64,000 nucleotides of DNA, from the NCBI RefSeq assembly GCF_014750655.1, contig NZ_JABBXD010000003.1, positions 124,001 through 188,000 of the forward strand, given 5' to 3'. The notes below the pieces were generated by a model. The model was not told the origin of the DNA, ran no database searches, and saw nothing but the letters and a program-made list of their open reading frames with translations. Both the position numbers and the translations under genes were made by a program. This DNA comes from Salinimonas profundi. GTDB taxonomy: Bacteria; Pseudomonadota; Gammaproteobacteria; Enterobacterales; Alteromonadaceae. This document shows positions 46,901 through 54,168 of the stretch, piece by piece (the stretch's first letter is position 1; each line of letters starts with the position of its first letter).

Positions 46901-47207
46901 CGTAGATGAAACTGGCAAATTGAATAAGCACGCCCAGGCCTACTATGGTTTGTTCAAGCTCTTATTTGACTCTGAGTTTTTAACTGAAAAAGCACTATAT
47001 GATGAAAAGCTGGTATCGCTAGCATTTGATATCGATTCTGTCGTAAAGGATGCCGTCGCCGAGTATTCAATAAACCCGTCGGAAATCGAAAATGCGATAC
47101 ATATGAAACTCTTGCCATCGTTGTTTGCTGAACTTGGCCTCGATAATGCTCAAAAGCTGATTGAGGAAATACTAAAAATCACTCGTTTAGGTTTAGCGAG
47201 AGGCTGA
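43914..47207 (+). CDS. hsdR: Type I restriction endonuclease subunit HsdR
   Basis: This 1097-residue motor-nuclease has the PD-(D/E)xK nuclease at the N-terminus (Asp160, Glu174 and Lys176 in PDIVCFVNGLPLVVIEAKRP), then superfamily 2 translocase motifs: Walker A HTTGSGKSFTM, LVDEGHRS, FTGTPLL, and motif VI region QAIARVNRLH. A long C-terminal helical region binds the methylase core. It appears intact. Cleavage needs HsdM and a working HsdS, so the hsdS stop bears directly on its activity. Confidence 0.96.
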   Translation: MNVSNVTFQEEFSAKIPALALLANLGYTYLPPSQCEALRGNTLANEKKSTHQVILLSVMRAYLAKQTFSLAGKQHKLSEAGINKIIHELSPAMNLGLKAANERIYNALIYGISVTEFIDGKKASPTIKLIDWQNINNNQFHFTEEFVVQNAEATGNRIPDIVCFVNGLPLVVIEAKRPDSNKEGKSTNAEAVSQHIRNQGQAEIPHLYAFSQLLLAINGHDGLYATCGTKVKFWAKWKEEQIPEAEFARLKNLKLSDEQLEGLFQYRPIKAKDDYLSLVAAGDLAVTDQDRLIISLLSPERLLDITRFFTLFDKKAGKIVARYQQVFGIKALIERINTFDNSGAREGGVIWHTTGSGKSFTMVFLSKALIWLEELAQCRVIIVTDRVDLEDQLSRTFASGGVLTDRDKKDAMATTGKRLAEQIGKGNERVIFSIINKFGSAIKYKECFNDSPNIIVLVDEGHRSQNGENNIRMQQTLPKAAYIAFTGTPLLKEDKTENKFGKIIHSYTMQQAVEDKTVTPLLYEERIPELNVNDKAIDAWFERSTSKLTDDQKSDLKKKFSQKGQIYQTEGRIELIAYDIADHFQNFKQQGLKGQLACDSKASAIRYKKALDKIGTVTSVVTMSAPDTREGHETVDQESKDIVQNWWKANVNKMDEKAYTKAIIEEYERDDGPDIMIVVDKLLTGFDEPKNTVLYIDKPLKEHNLIQAIARVNRLHSKKQFGYLIDYRGILKELDTTIERYQDLAERTQGGFDIEDLKGLYNRMDTEYKKLPGLHGDLWAIFDGVKNKQDGPALRQALAPKVQEIDGKLVDTNLKKRDDFYSVLISYSNCMKVALQSATYFEDKSFDNKRDVYKRDLKMFIGLRKQVREDADETINYDEYAEDIRSLLDKHIAGIEVKEPGGAYLVGNLGKDVKPHEMSDVEARNQTDKITGRITKMIEQDLADDPYAQEYFSKMLKKAIEDARAMFDAPVKQYILFADFEQEVKERKVADLPKDFVDETGKLNKHAQAYYGLFKLLFDSEFLTEKALYDEKLVSLAFDIDSVVKDAVAEYSINPSEIENAIHMKLLPSLFAELGLDNAQKLIEEILKITRLGLARG

Positions 47208-48025
47208 TGAATGTGAATCACCAAGACGTCACTCCTGAGATGGTGGCAGAAACCGATGAACGTGGAGTTTTTATCTATGGTAATGACGTCATTCATTATG
47301 ATGTCATTCGCAAATTAAAATCTTCTGATAACTCAGGAAAGGCGGTTCGGAAAGTCATTATTAAGGTACATCCCGATCAGAGAGTTGTTGCTGTTGTACC
47401 CCACGATGCGAAAGAAGATGCTATCCAAAAAGCGATGCTTAAGCGTGCAAGATGGATTTGGCAAAGTATTGACGACTTCTCGAAGCAGACCGATTCAGTC
47501 TTTCCCAAACGCTATGTAAGTGGTGAGACTCAGTTCTACTTAGGAAAACGCTATGTCTTGAAAGTTATTGTTGATAGCAACCAAGTACCCAGCGTAAAAC
47601 TAAGTCGTGGCAAGTTAAATGTGACACTGAAGCAAGAGACCGTTAGCGGTACTGATCACAGGCTAAAAAAGGTAAAACCTCTAATTGATTCGTGGTATCA
47701 GACAAAAGCCAAGGGTATTTTTCATGAAAGACTGGCTGAATTGCTGCCGAAAACATCTTGGGTAACCGGGATACCTTCATTTCGCGTTATGGCCATGAAA
47801 AAGCAATGGGGTAGCTGTTCAAACAAAGGCAATCTGATGCTAAACCCACATTTAGTAAAAGCCCCCAAGGAGTGCATTGATTACGTAATACTCCATGAGC
47901 TTTGCCATATTGCTGAGCACAATCACAGCGAACGATTCTGGCGCTTACTTACCCAGGTGATGCCTGACTGGAAAGAAGTAAAAGCGAAGCTAGACGAAAT
48001 GGCTGAAGCCTACCTGAATGAATAA
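47207..48025 (+). CDS. YgjP-like (DUF45) metallopeptidase
   Basis: This 272-residue protein ends in a zincin domain: WGSCSNKGNLMLNPHLVKAP, then YVILHELCHIAEHNHSERFW, giving the HExxH motif with a third His downstream, as in YgjP/M48-like proteins. YgjP-like genes are frequent companions of type I restriction operons. Its start overlaps the hsdR stop, so it is the last coupled gene of the operon. Its role in restriction is unknown. Confidence 0.9.
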   Translation: MNVNHQDVTPEMVAETDERGVFIYGNDVIHYDVIRKLKSSDNSGKAVRKVIIKVHPDQRVVAVVPHDAKEDAIQKAMLKRARWIWQSIDDFSKQTDSVFPKRYVSGETQFYLGKRYVLKVIVDSNQVPSVKLSRGKLNVTLKQETVSGTDHRLKKVKPLIDSWYQTKAKGIFHERLAELLPKTSWVTGIPSFRVMAMKKQWGSCSNKGNLMLNPHLVKAPKECIDYVILHELCHIAEHNHSERFWRLLTQVMPDWKEVKAKLDEMAEAYLNE

Positions 48026-48065
48026 TCTAGCAAACCCAAAATAAGAATTTGTTTAAGAGAACACA

Positions 48066-48542
48066 GTGAAAACCAACTTAATTACCAGAGATGGTTATAA
48101 CAAACTAAAAGAAGAACTGGATTATCTTTGGAGAGAATATCGCCCAGAAATCACCAAGAAAGTCACTTGGGCTGCCAGCCTTGGCGATAGGTCTGAGAAT
48201 GCTGACTATAAGGAAAACAAGCGTTTGTTGAGACAGATCGACTCACGAGTAAGGTACCTCAGAAAACGTCTGGAAGTGCTTAAAGTTGTAGATTACAGCC
48301 CTGAGCAAGAGGGCAGAGTTTTTTTTGGTGCATGGGTTGAAATAGAAAACGAAGATGGTCAGAAGATGTCTTTTAAGATTGTCGGTCCAGACGAAATCTA
48401 TAAGGGAGCGAAAAACTGCATTTCGATAGACTCTCCCATGGCTCGTGCTCTTATCAAGAAGGAAGAAGGCGATGATGTTTTAGTCTCAACACCATCTGGG
48501 CCTGTTGAGTGGGTTATTTTACGAATTGATTATTTGGCTTAG
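48066..48542 (+). CDS. greB: Island-borne transcript-cleavage factor GreB
   Basis: This full-length 158-residue GreB has the N-terminal coiled coil (residues about 1-75, with KVTWAASLGDRSENADY at the catalytic tip) and the C-terminal FKBP-like domain (GRVFFGAWVEIENEDG, ISIDSPMARALIKKE). GreB binds the RNA polymerase secondary channel and rescues backtracked complexes. The start is GTG with AAGAGA upstream. It is clearly diverged from the split host copy, including the four codons at the insertion point (KENKR instead of QYNKK). It most likely supplies the GreB function lost by insertion. Confidence 0.95.
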   Translation: MKTNLITRDGYNKLKEELDYLWREYRPEITKKVTWAASLGDRSENADYKENKRLLRQIDSRVRYLRKRLEVLKVVDYSPEQEGRVFFGAWVEIENEDGQKMSFKIVGPDEIYKGAKNCISIDSPMARALIKKEEGDDVLVSTPSGPVEWVILRIDYLA

Positions 48543-48872
48543 TGTCTCTTGAACCGAAGTAAGCCTACTCTTATTCCAATTCTACATTATAACTGCATAG
48601 ACGATTCAATAAGAGACTGTGCTTACTTGCAAATGCATATAAATGAAAAAACCACCTGTAGGTGGCTTTTCCTCCCTCAACTTGCAAGTCGCTTTGCCTG
48701 CATAGTCTACGGGTGAGTTCAATATACTATAATTGAACTCGGCTACTTGCACAATGAGTTATTAGGGATTACAAAAAATACAGATTAAATCTAAACTGGC
48801 ACTCGCACCAAAAAAACTGGATAACTGTCAGCTCGAGTCTGAGCTAGTACACCTTAGTTCGTTACGTAACGA
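48543..48872. other. Non-coding gap with terminator, dyad and palindromes
   Basis: No gene is seen in 330 bp. A hairpin with T's lies at 48648-48670 (CCACC-TGTA-GGTGG followed by CTTTT) and can end the greB transcript. ACTTGCAAGT (48680-48689) is a palindrome. 48715-48740 is a perfect inverted repeat (9-base arms GAGTTCAAT/ATTGAACTC, 8-base centre). TCGTTACGTAACGA (48859-48872) is a 14-bp palindrome directly at the end of the minus-strand gene. The middle dyad could be a regulator site. Confidence 0.55.
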
Positions 48873-49307
48873 TCAGATTTCTATAATTCCTTTCACGTTC
48901 AAGCTTTCGATTTCTCCTTTAAGCTCATCACTTAGTTCTCCAACAAATAAAATTTTTGAATTTCTTGGAGCGCTCTTTAGGGCTTTTTTCACTTTTACTT
49001 TCGTTGGTGTTGGACCTGCTACTACTTCTTGAATTTTAAGAATGCTGTTATCTGATTCAACGGGAAGAGAATTTAAAACATCTAAAACAACATTCCCAAT
49101 CAACGATAAAGAAACCTTCCCGTTCTTAAACTCTCCTCCGGCCCACCCAACATAAACAACTTTCTTATCAATATAAGTTTTATAAACTTGATAAACAGTT
49201 CTCGATTCCATTGGAAGTTTATATTTTAGTTTCAATTGAAACTCTAACCCTGCACTAGCGACAGCGTTACTTATCAAATAAGATTTAATTAATGCCATCT
49301 TTTTCAT
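48873..49307 (-). CDS. Unknown 144-residue partner of the DUF6602-like protein
   Basis: I do not recognise this protein. It is Lys- and Val-rich, with alternating strand-like segments (TVYQVYKTYIDKKVVYVGWAGG) in the first half and a basic linker then a small alpha/beta end (KILFVGELSDELKGEIESL) in the second. It overlaps the upstream gene by 23 bases, so the two products are probably made together and may act together. It is very AT-rich. Confidence 0.65.
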   Translation of the reverse strand: MKKMALIKSYLISNAVASAGLEFQLKLKYKLPMESRTVYQVYKTYIDKKVVYVGWAGGEFKNGKVSLSLIGNVVLDVLNSLPVESDNSILKIQEVVAGPTPTKVKVKKALKSAPRNSKILFVGELSDELKGEIESLNVKGIIEI

Positions 49308-50703
49308 TCCAAAGAAAACTTAACAAATTTTCAAACTGTGTCTCTTCCCTTGATCTCATGTGATCACTAAAATACTTAAAAAGTTCGCGATAACTTTTAG
49401 ATATTCTTATCGGTGTGCAATCGTCAGCTATCTCAATAAATCCTTTTTCATTTAATTTATCAATGGTGTAAAGCACTTTTTCTCTATGAAATTCATATTC
49501 TGCATCTGTAATTTTATCTTCGTAAAAACAAATTAGAGAAGCATCTAACAATTCCGATTTCATAGCTCTATACTCAATTCCTTTGATGTCGGTACAGTAG
49601 ATCATTAAAATTGTTAAATAAAGGATAGGTTCTGCGTTAAGGATAAGTTCAGTAAATATTTCTTCAGCATTTTCATCACCGATTGATTCACTATCTTCCT
49701 GTTCCTCTGTATTGTATTCAAATTCTGGTCGATTACTGAGTTGGGTGCTTAAATCTGTACCCTTTGATGAAAGTAGATCTCTTTGAATTACATGGTGGAG
49801 AAATGCAGGTGGGGATAACGTTAGGTCACGTAATTTTAGCCTATTGTGTAAAAATCCGACCCAACCACTATCAATTCCATCAGCTTTAAGAGAGTATCCT
49901 GAAATGTTGTATTGCAGCATAGTGCTAGCGTACTGAGGTGAACCTATTCTTCTCATTACCTGTTCTAGCAGTTGGTTTATTATGAACCGTATAGAGTGTA
50001 TATCCTCTTTAATAGCAACTGCATTACAATTTTCTTTCGGTATAGAAACCCCATCTAAGTCTTTTACTACTGCAATTTTATTAGTACTTATTGCTTCAGG
50101 TAAGTAATAACTATTGGAGTTTGCTCCTTCCTTAGAGGCATACCAATTTTGTAGGTGCTCTTTCGTTGTATTCAACTCTTGCCCAAAATACGCAAATATA
50201 TATGTTTCTGGTGCAACCATTTGTTTGAAAGAAAAATATTCGGATGCGTTTAGTTCTGACTTTCTGGTTTTAAAAAAATATGACTCGTAAGTATGAATTA
50301 CTGAATCGTCCACAAACGTTGGTTCAAGTTCCTTAACAGACTTCGAGTTTTCCAACGCTTTTATTAAATTATCTTTATCTAATTTAGACTTAACCTCTAT
50401 TGTTGCAATTACTCCCTCAATTAGATAAACGTCTGCAGCCCCAAATGTTTTGAGAATAGGGAATTCTCTTCTATAAATAATGATGTCGACTTGTTTTGAT
50501 CTTCTGCCATGCTGGTCAATTATTTGACCGCTTCCAATTGATATTGAGCTAGGAAGAAACTGCTCTAAAATGTCTCTTATGAAACTCTCTCTTGCATCTC
50601 CGAGTATAGTCGAATGGTCTGAAACAGACGCACCAACTTCAAAAGATACTTCAATCATTTTCGAAATTGTCTTAATCCAATCGTCGATAGCATTTTTACT
50701 CAA
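49285..50703 (-). CDS. DUF6602-like protein with putative PD-(D/E)xK nuclease core
   Basis: This 472-residue soluble protein begins with a domain resembling DUF6602. Residues 56-110 contain IGSGQIIDQHGRRSKQVDII and later IATIEVKSKLDK, giving Asp73, Glu103 and Lys105 in the spacing of a PD-(D/E)xK nuclease. The C-terminal 150 residues are acidic then helical, possibly a winged-helix end (YTIDKLNEKGFIEIADD). Its position in a defence-rich island suggests an anti-phage effector. That is inference. It is preceded by a 113-bp AT-rich spacer. Confidence 0.7.
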   Translation of the reverse strand: MSKNAIDDWIKTISKMIEVSFEVGASVSDHSTILGDARESFIRDILEQFLPSSISIGSGQIIDQHGRRSKQVDIIIYRREFPILKTFGAADVYLIEGVIATIEVKSKLDKDNLIKALENSKSVKELEPTFVDDSVIHTYESYFFKTRKSELNASEYFSFKQMVAPETYIFAYFGQELNTTKEHLQNWYASKEGANSNSYYLPEAISTNKIAVVKDLDGVSIPKENCNAVAIKEDIHSIRFIINQLLEQVMRRIGSPQYASTMLQYNISGYSLKADGIDSGWVGFLHNRLKLRDLTLSPPAFLHHVIQRDLLSSKGTDLSTQLSNRPEFEYNTEEQEDSESIGDENAEEIFTELILNAEPILYLTILMIYCTDIKGIEYRAMKSELLDASLICFYEDKITDAEYEFHREKVLYTIDKLNEKGFIEIADDCTPIRISKSYRELFKYFSDHMRSREETQFENLLSFLWNEKDGIN

Positions 50704-50816
50704 ACTACAATCCTTTTAATCTCAATATTGGTTTTCAAATAATCCATAAAAACATTATATAGTTTTTCTCCGTATCTAAAAGACTCTTTAATCTTTGAAT
50801 TTTAATGCTTTTTATA

Positions 50817-51410
50817 CTATAAATACCGCAGAGCTTTTTTTAACGCATCCACAGTTCCAGGCTTAAAAACTACTTTCCCACTGTCATCAGTCATCTCCCC
50901 AAACTCTGTGGTTGTGAGATACCATTTTTTCATGAAAGAATCTGACAATATATAATCGAGTGCTCGCCTCTCGATGGGATTCAACCTCTCAAATTCGCTG
51001 ATTGGTTCACCGTGGTCATAAACGTGAACAACTTTGTTGGGTGGCACAATCTCATTCACTTTTTGTTTCGTCTCAGCCAGCTCAGCAGCCATCATTTGCA
51101 CTAATAGTCGATGCTTCGGGCTTTTGATTTCATCAATCCAATTTTCAGTAACTTTTGCTTTAGCTGCCTTGGCATTGTTCTGTGCGAAACACTCAATCAA
51201 AGCCCGATACTTTTCACCAGACTTATTCCGTATACTTTGTGCTTTTGGAACACCTCTATGAGCACCGATACGAGCAATAGTTGAAACTGAGAAATCATTT
51301 ATCCCCTGTTTGACCTGTTCACCGCATACCTCATAAATCGCCTCAAGTGTTACTTGTACCTTTTGACTTGAGTTAATTTTTAGTTGGTCTAATAGCTCTT
51401 CTGGTTTCAT
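50817..51410 (-). CDS. gmtX: Gamma-Mobile-Trio protein GmtX
   Basis: This 197-residue protein is the third gene of the recombinase operon, one base after gmtZ. An N-terminal region resembling helix-turn-helix (FSVSTIARIGAHRGVPKAQS) suggests DNA binding. The C-terminal part has PIERRALDYILSDSFMKKW. GmtX proteins accompany GmtY and GmtZ in GMT islands. Their biochemical role was not established as far as I know. The name rests on operon position, length and the two recombinase partners. Confidence 0.75.
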   Translation of the reverse strand: MKPEELLDQLKINSSQKVQVTLEAIYEVCGEQVKQGINDFSVSTIARIGAHRGVPKAQSIRNKSGEKYRALIECFAQNNAKAAKAKVTENWIDEIKSPKHRLLVQMMAAELAETKQKVNEIVPPNKVVHVYDHGEPISEFERLNPIERRALDYILSDSFMKKWYLTTTEFGEMTDDSGKVVFKPGTVDALKKALRYL

Positions 51411-51411
51411 A

Positions 51412-54168
51412 TTAATTCAAAGCTTGAGAGGGTTTGTGCGTCAGCAGGTTAATATCAGTTTGGGTAATGCGTTCATCCTCGCCCAGTTCAGAAAACTTGA
51501 TAGCTCCGGATACAACCTCGTTAACACGCTGCCAGGTTTTTAAACGGGACTTTAACAATTGAACCATTTGATTCCCAGCTTCTAACTGCATGTTTTCAGT
51601 TAACATGAAAAGAGAAGGCGCTAGATTGTTGATATGAGCCATTCTATCTAAAAGCTGAGACCTCGGGACAATTGCTAATGACGCGTTTGCAGATTCGAAT
51701 ATCGTTGCGTTCTCGCATACTTCATGGAGCTGCTGGAGTGGCGATACTTCATCAATCTCTATCTGTAATTCAGCCTCAGGCTGTCTGAGCAACGCGAATT
51801 CATTTGTGTCTGATTCAATACTTGCGTGCGTGAGAGCTTGTGTCTGCTTTACTAACTTGTATGTTGCCTGCAGATCACAGAGAAACATGTCCATTTTCTT
51901 CGCCGCACTTTCATATTCTGATTCAAGTTTCCTCTGATCAATTTCAAGTTGCTCGCGAAGTTCGGTATCAAATGCTTTATTTTGGATTTCGTGAAAATAC
52001 TCTTCTTGGTCTAGTTTATTGATTTTTCTTTCTAGCACATCAATTTTGTGAGCCAGTTCGGCGCAAATGTCAGACTGCAAGTTGGCTTGAAGCAGGATCT
52101 CATTCGCCAGGGAGGTAAGTCCTCCGAGAAATGCAGGTCCAGTCATAAAGTGACGACACCTGACACAATTCTGCTGGCCTAAGTACCCACTTGTTACATG
52201 CGCGCGCAGTTGAGAGGAACCGATTTCTTCGCCTCCATCTTCACAGCGACTCGCCCCGTAAGGACAAATGCCATAATCGCGGAACATGAAATTGCCAGCG
52301 GGGATATCGTTAGATAGAGAGCTAAGTAACTCATCATTGTTAGCCACTAACTGATTTTTTACTTCTTCGATCTTATTTGACTCTATTTGGATTTGGGTTG
52401 CCCGGGCCTTTTCTTTTAATGCTAACTTTTCTCCCTTCTCCAACCTTTCACGTATACCTTGCTGAGTGACCTTACAGTAGTAAATCGACATCACTATTGA
52501 TGAATGCCCGACTATCTTCATAACTACTTCAACTGGCATTCCCATTTCCATGACGTACGCAGTGATCAAGCTAACTCGCATGGAGTGGGGAGTGTACTGC
52601 GACTTATAATGATTGAGCGTGAAGCCTTTACTACCAGAGGCCAAAGTAGCCAATTTCAGTGACTTTGGCTGAATATGATAAAGAGCTGCAGCAAGACGAG
52701 GCGTCAGGGCGTTTCCAACATTGGATGGTTCAATATCTCCAAATGCCCGAAAGAGAAAACAGTTTACGCCTTTTTGTTTGCGCTGGGTCTCATTGAGGTT
52801 TGTGCGAATGCATTTCATCCATGGTGTAGGTGAGGAAAGTGGATTGTATTTTTGCTGCCATTTTCGGAGCTTTACAAGCCAATAGGCAAGATCTTCTGGA
52901 ATCCACGGAATAATATATCCTTCTCCGCGATTACTTGTTTTATTCGTGGTGATGAACATTCCAAGTTGATCATCTTTCATTCGTCGGATGAATGATTGCT
53001 GCGAGGTAAACCCTGCTATGTCGGACTTATTTTTTTCCCAAATGATTTTTCCAGTATCACTCACCTCAGCAATAAATTGATCGGCTTCACCTGAATCGTT
53101 ATATGCGATTTGCCGTCCTCTTAACGGCACTTTCGTAAGTGCGTAGGTGTGTATCCAGCTTATTGGCTGCCACAAGAAATATTGATTATGGACTTGCTTA
53201 TACACGCAGTCCGCATCTAAGAAATCAATCTGAGATTTTTTAACCTTTATCCAATCGGCATCAAAGCTGTGCAGATGCTTTAAATCTCTGAACGATTTCG
53301 CGCTTTCCGGGATTATCCAGGATTGGGCTTTCTTTACGAAGTGATATTGAAGACAAGGCTTTGTCGATTCTGAACGCTTTGGAGAGGTAACCGTTTGAAT
53401 GTTCATCATCAACGCAAAGGGATTTCTAGCCTCCATCACCCTTACAATTTCGCCGGTCTCCGGATCTTCTTCCGTTAAGTGATGGGTTATCACGTACTCG
53501 AGAAACTCATTTACAGCGATAATGACACTTCTTCGCATGTTGTCGGTTTTCAGTTTTTCGAGCTCTAGTTTGAATGGCTTGATGTTGGGCTTTTCTTTGG
53601 TAAGAAATGCTTCGGGAGATGGGCTATTGTCATATTTTTCAATGTAGTAACGCACAAACCGACAGAGATAGTTTATTTTCGACTCACCACCAAGAGCAAT
53701 TTTCATGAACTCTCTGATTCTATCTGCCCATAAATAATACTCTGCTTGAATAAAATCCGGTTTGAAAGGCTCATCTTTCCCAAGGAAAACATACCAATTT
53801 TTCCACTCCGTCTCATAAACGCCTTGAGGATCTAGAGGTATTCTTTCATCACCTGATTCTTTTACGTAACGACTGTAAGCAGCTTTGGAGCTTAACTTTA
53901 GAGGCTGAATTAATCTTGTCAGCTCAGCATAGGTGTAGGGAATGGGCATATCCAGTAAGTCGTAGTAGCTTATCCACTCTGAGGGAAACATTCTCTCAGG
54001 ATGTGCTGGCAATCCGGTGATCTGCTTATATTTCTGCCTATATTCAACGGAGTTCCGAATCCCATAATGTTTACAAATCATCTTCACATCAGCGAGACAA
54101 GAGCATCTGGTCGGGATATTTACGGCACCTGGATTTTCAAAGGTTTGAATATCTTTTTTAAGCATCAT
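51412..54168 (-). CDS. gmtZ: Gamma-Mobile-Trio large tyrosine recombinase GmtZ
   Basis: This 918-residue protein has a phage-integrase-type catalytic domain near residues 340-570, with TPHSMRVSLITAYVMEMG (HxxR) and VGHSSIVMSIYYCK (His and nucleophile Tyr). A cysteine cluster follows (CPYGASRCEDGG near 634 and CVRCRHF near 670), probably binding zinc, and then a long coiled coil (about 690-790). The size and the zinc/coiled-coil tail set it apart from ordinary integrases. It overlaps gmtY by 11 bases. Confidence 0.82.
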   Translation of the reverse strand: MMLKKDIQTFENPGAVNIPTRCSCLADVKMICKHYGIRNSVEYRQKYKQITGLPAHPERMFPSEWISYYDLLDMPIPYTYAELTRLIQPLKLSSKAAYSRYVKESGDERIPLDPQGVYETEWKNWYVFLGKDEPFKPDFIQAEYYLWADRIREFMKIALGGESKINYLCRFVRYYIEKYDNSPSPEAFLTKEKPNIKPFKLELEKLKTDNMRRSVIIAVNEFLEYVITHHLTEEDPETGEIVRVMEARNPFALMMNIQTVTSPKRSESTKPCLQYHFVKKAQSWIIPESAKSFRDLKHLHSFDADWIKVKKSQIDFLDADCVYKQVHNQYFLWQPISWIHTYALTKVPLRGRQIAYNDSGEADQFIAEVSDTGKIIWEKNKSDIAGFTSQQSFIRRMKDDQLGMFITTNKTSNRGEGYIIPWIPEDLAYWLVKLRKWQQKYNPLSSPTPWMKCIRTNLNETQRKQKGVNCFLFRAFGDIEPSNVGNALTPRLAAALYHIQPKSLKLATLASGSKGFTLNHYKSQYTPHSMRVSLITAYVMEMGMPVEVVMKIVGHSSIVMSIYYCKVTQQGIRERLEKGEKLALKEKARATQIQIESNKIEEVKNQLVANNDELLSSLSNDIPAGNFMFRDYGICPYGASRCEDGGEEIGSSQLRAHVTSGYLGQQNCVRCRHFMTGPAFLGGLTSLANEILLQANLQSDICAELAHKIDVLERKINKLDQEEYFHEIQNKAFDTELREQLEIDQRKLESEYESAAKKMDMFLCDLQATYKLVKQTQALTHASIESDTNEFALLRQPEAELQIEIDEVSPLQQLHEVCENATIFESANASLAIVPRSQLLDRMAHINNLAPSLFMLTENMQLEAGNQMVQLLKSRLKTWQRVNEVVSGAIKFSELGEDERITQTDINLLTHKPSQALN

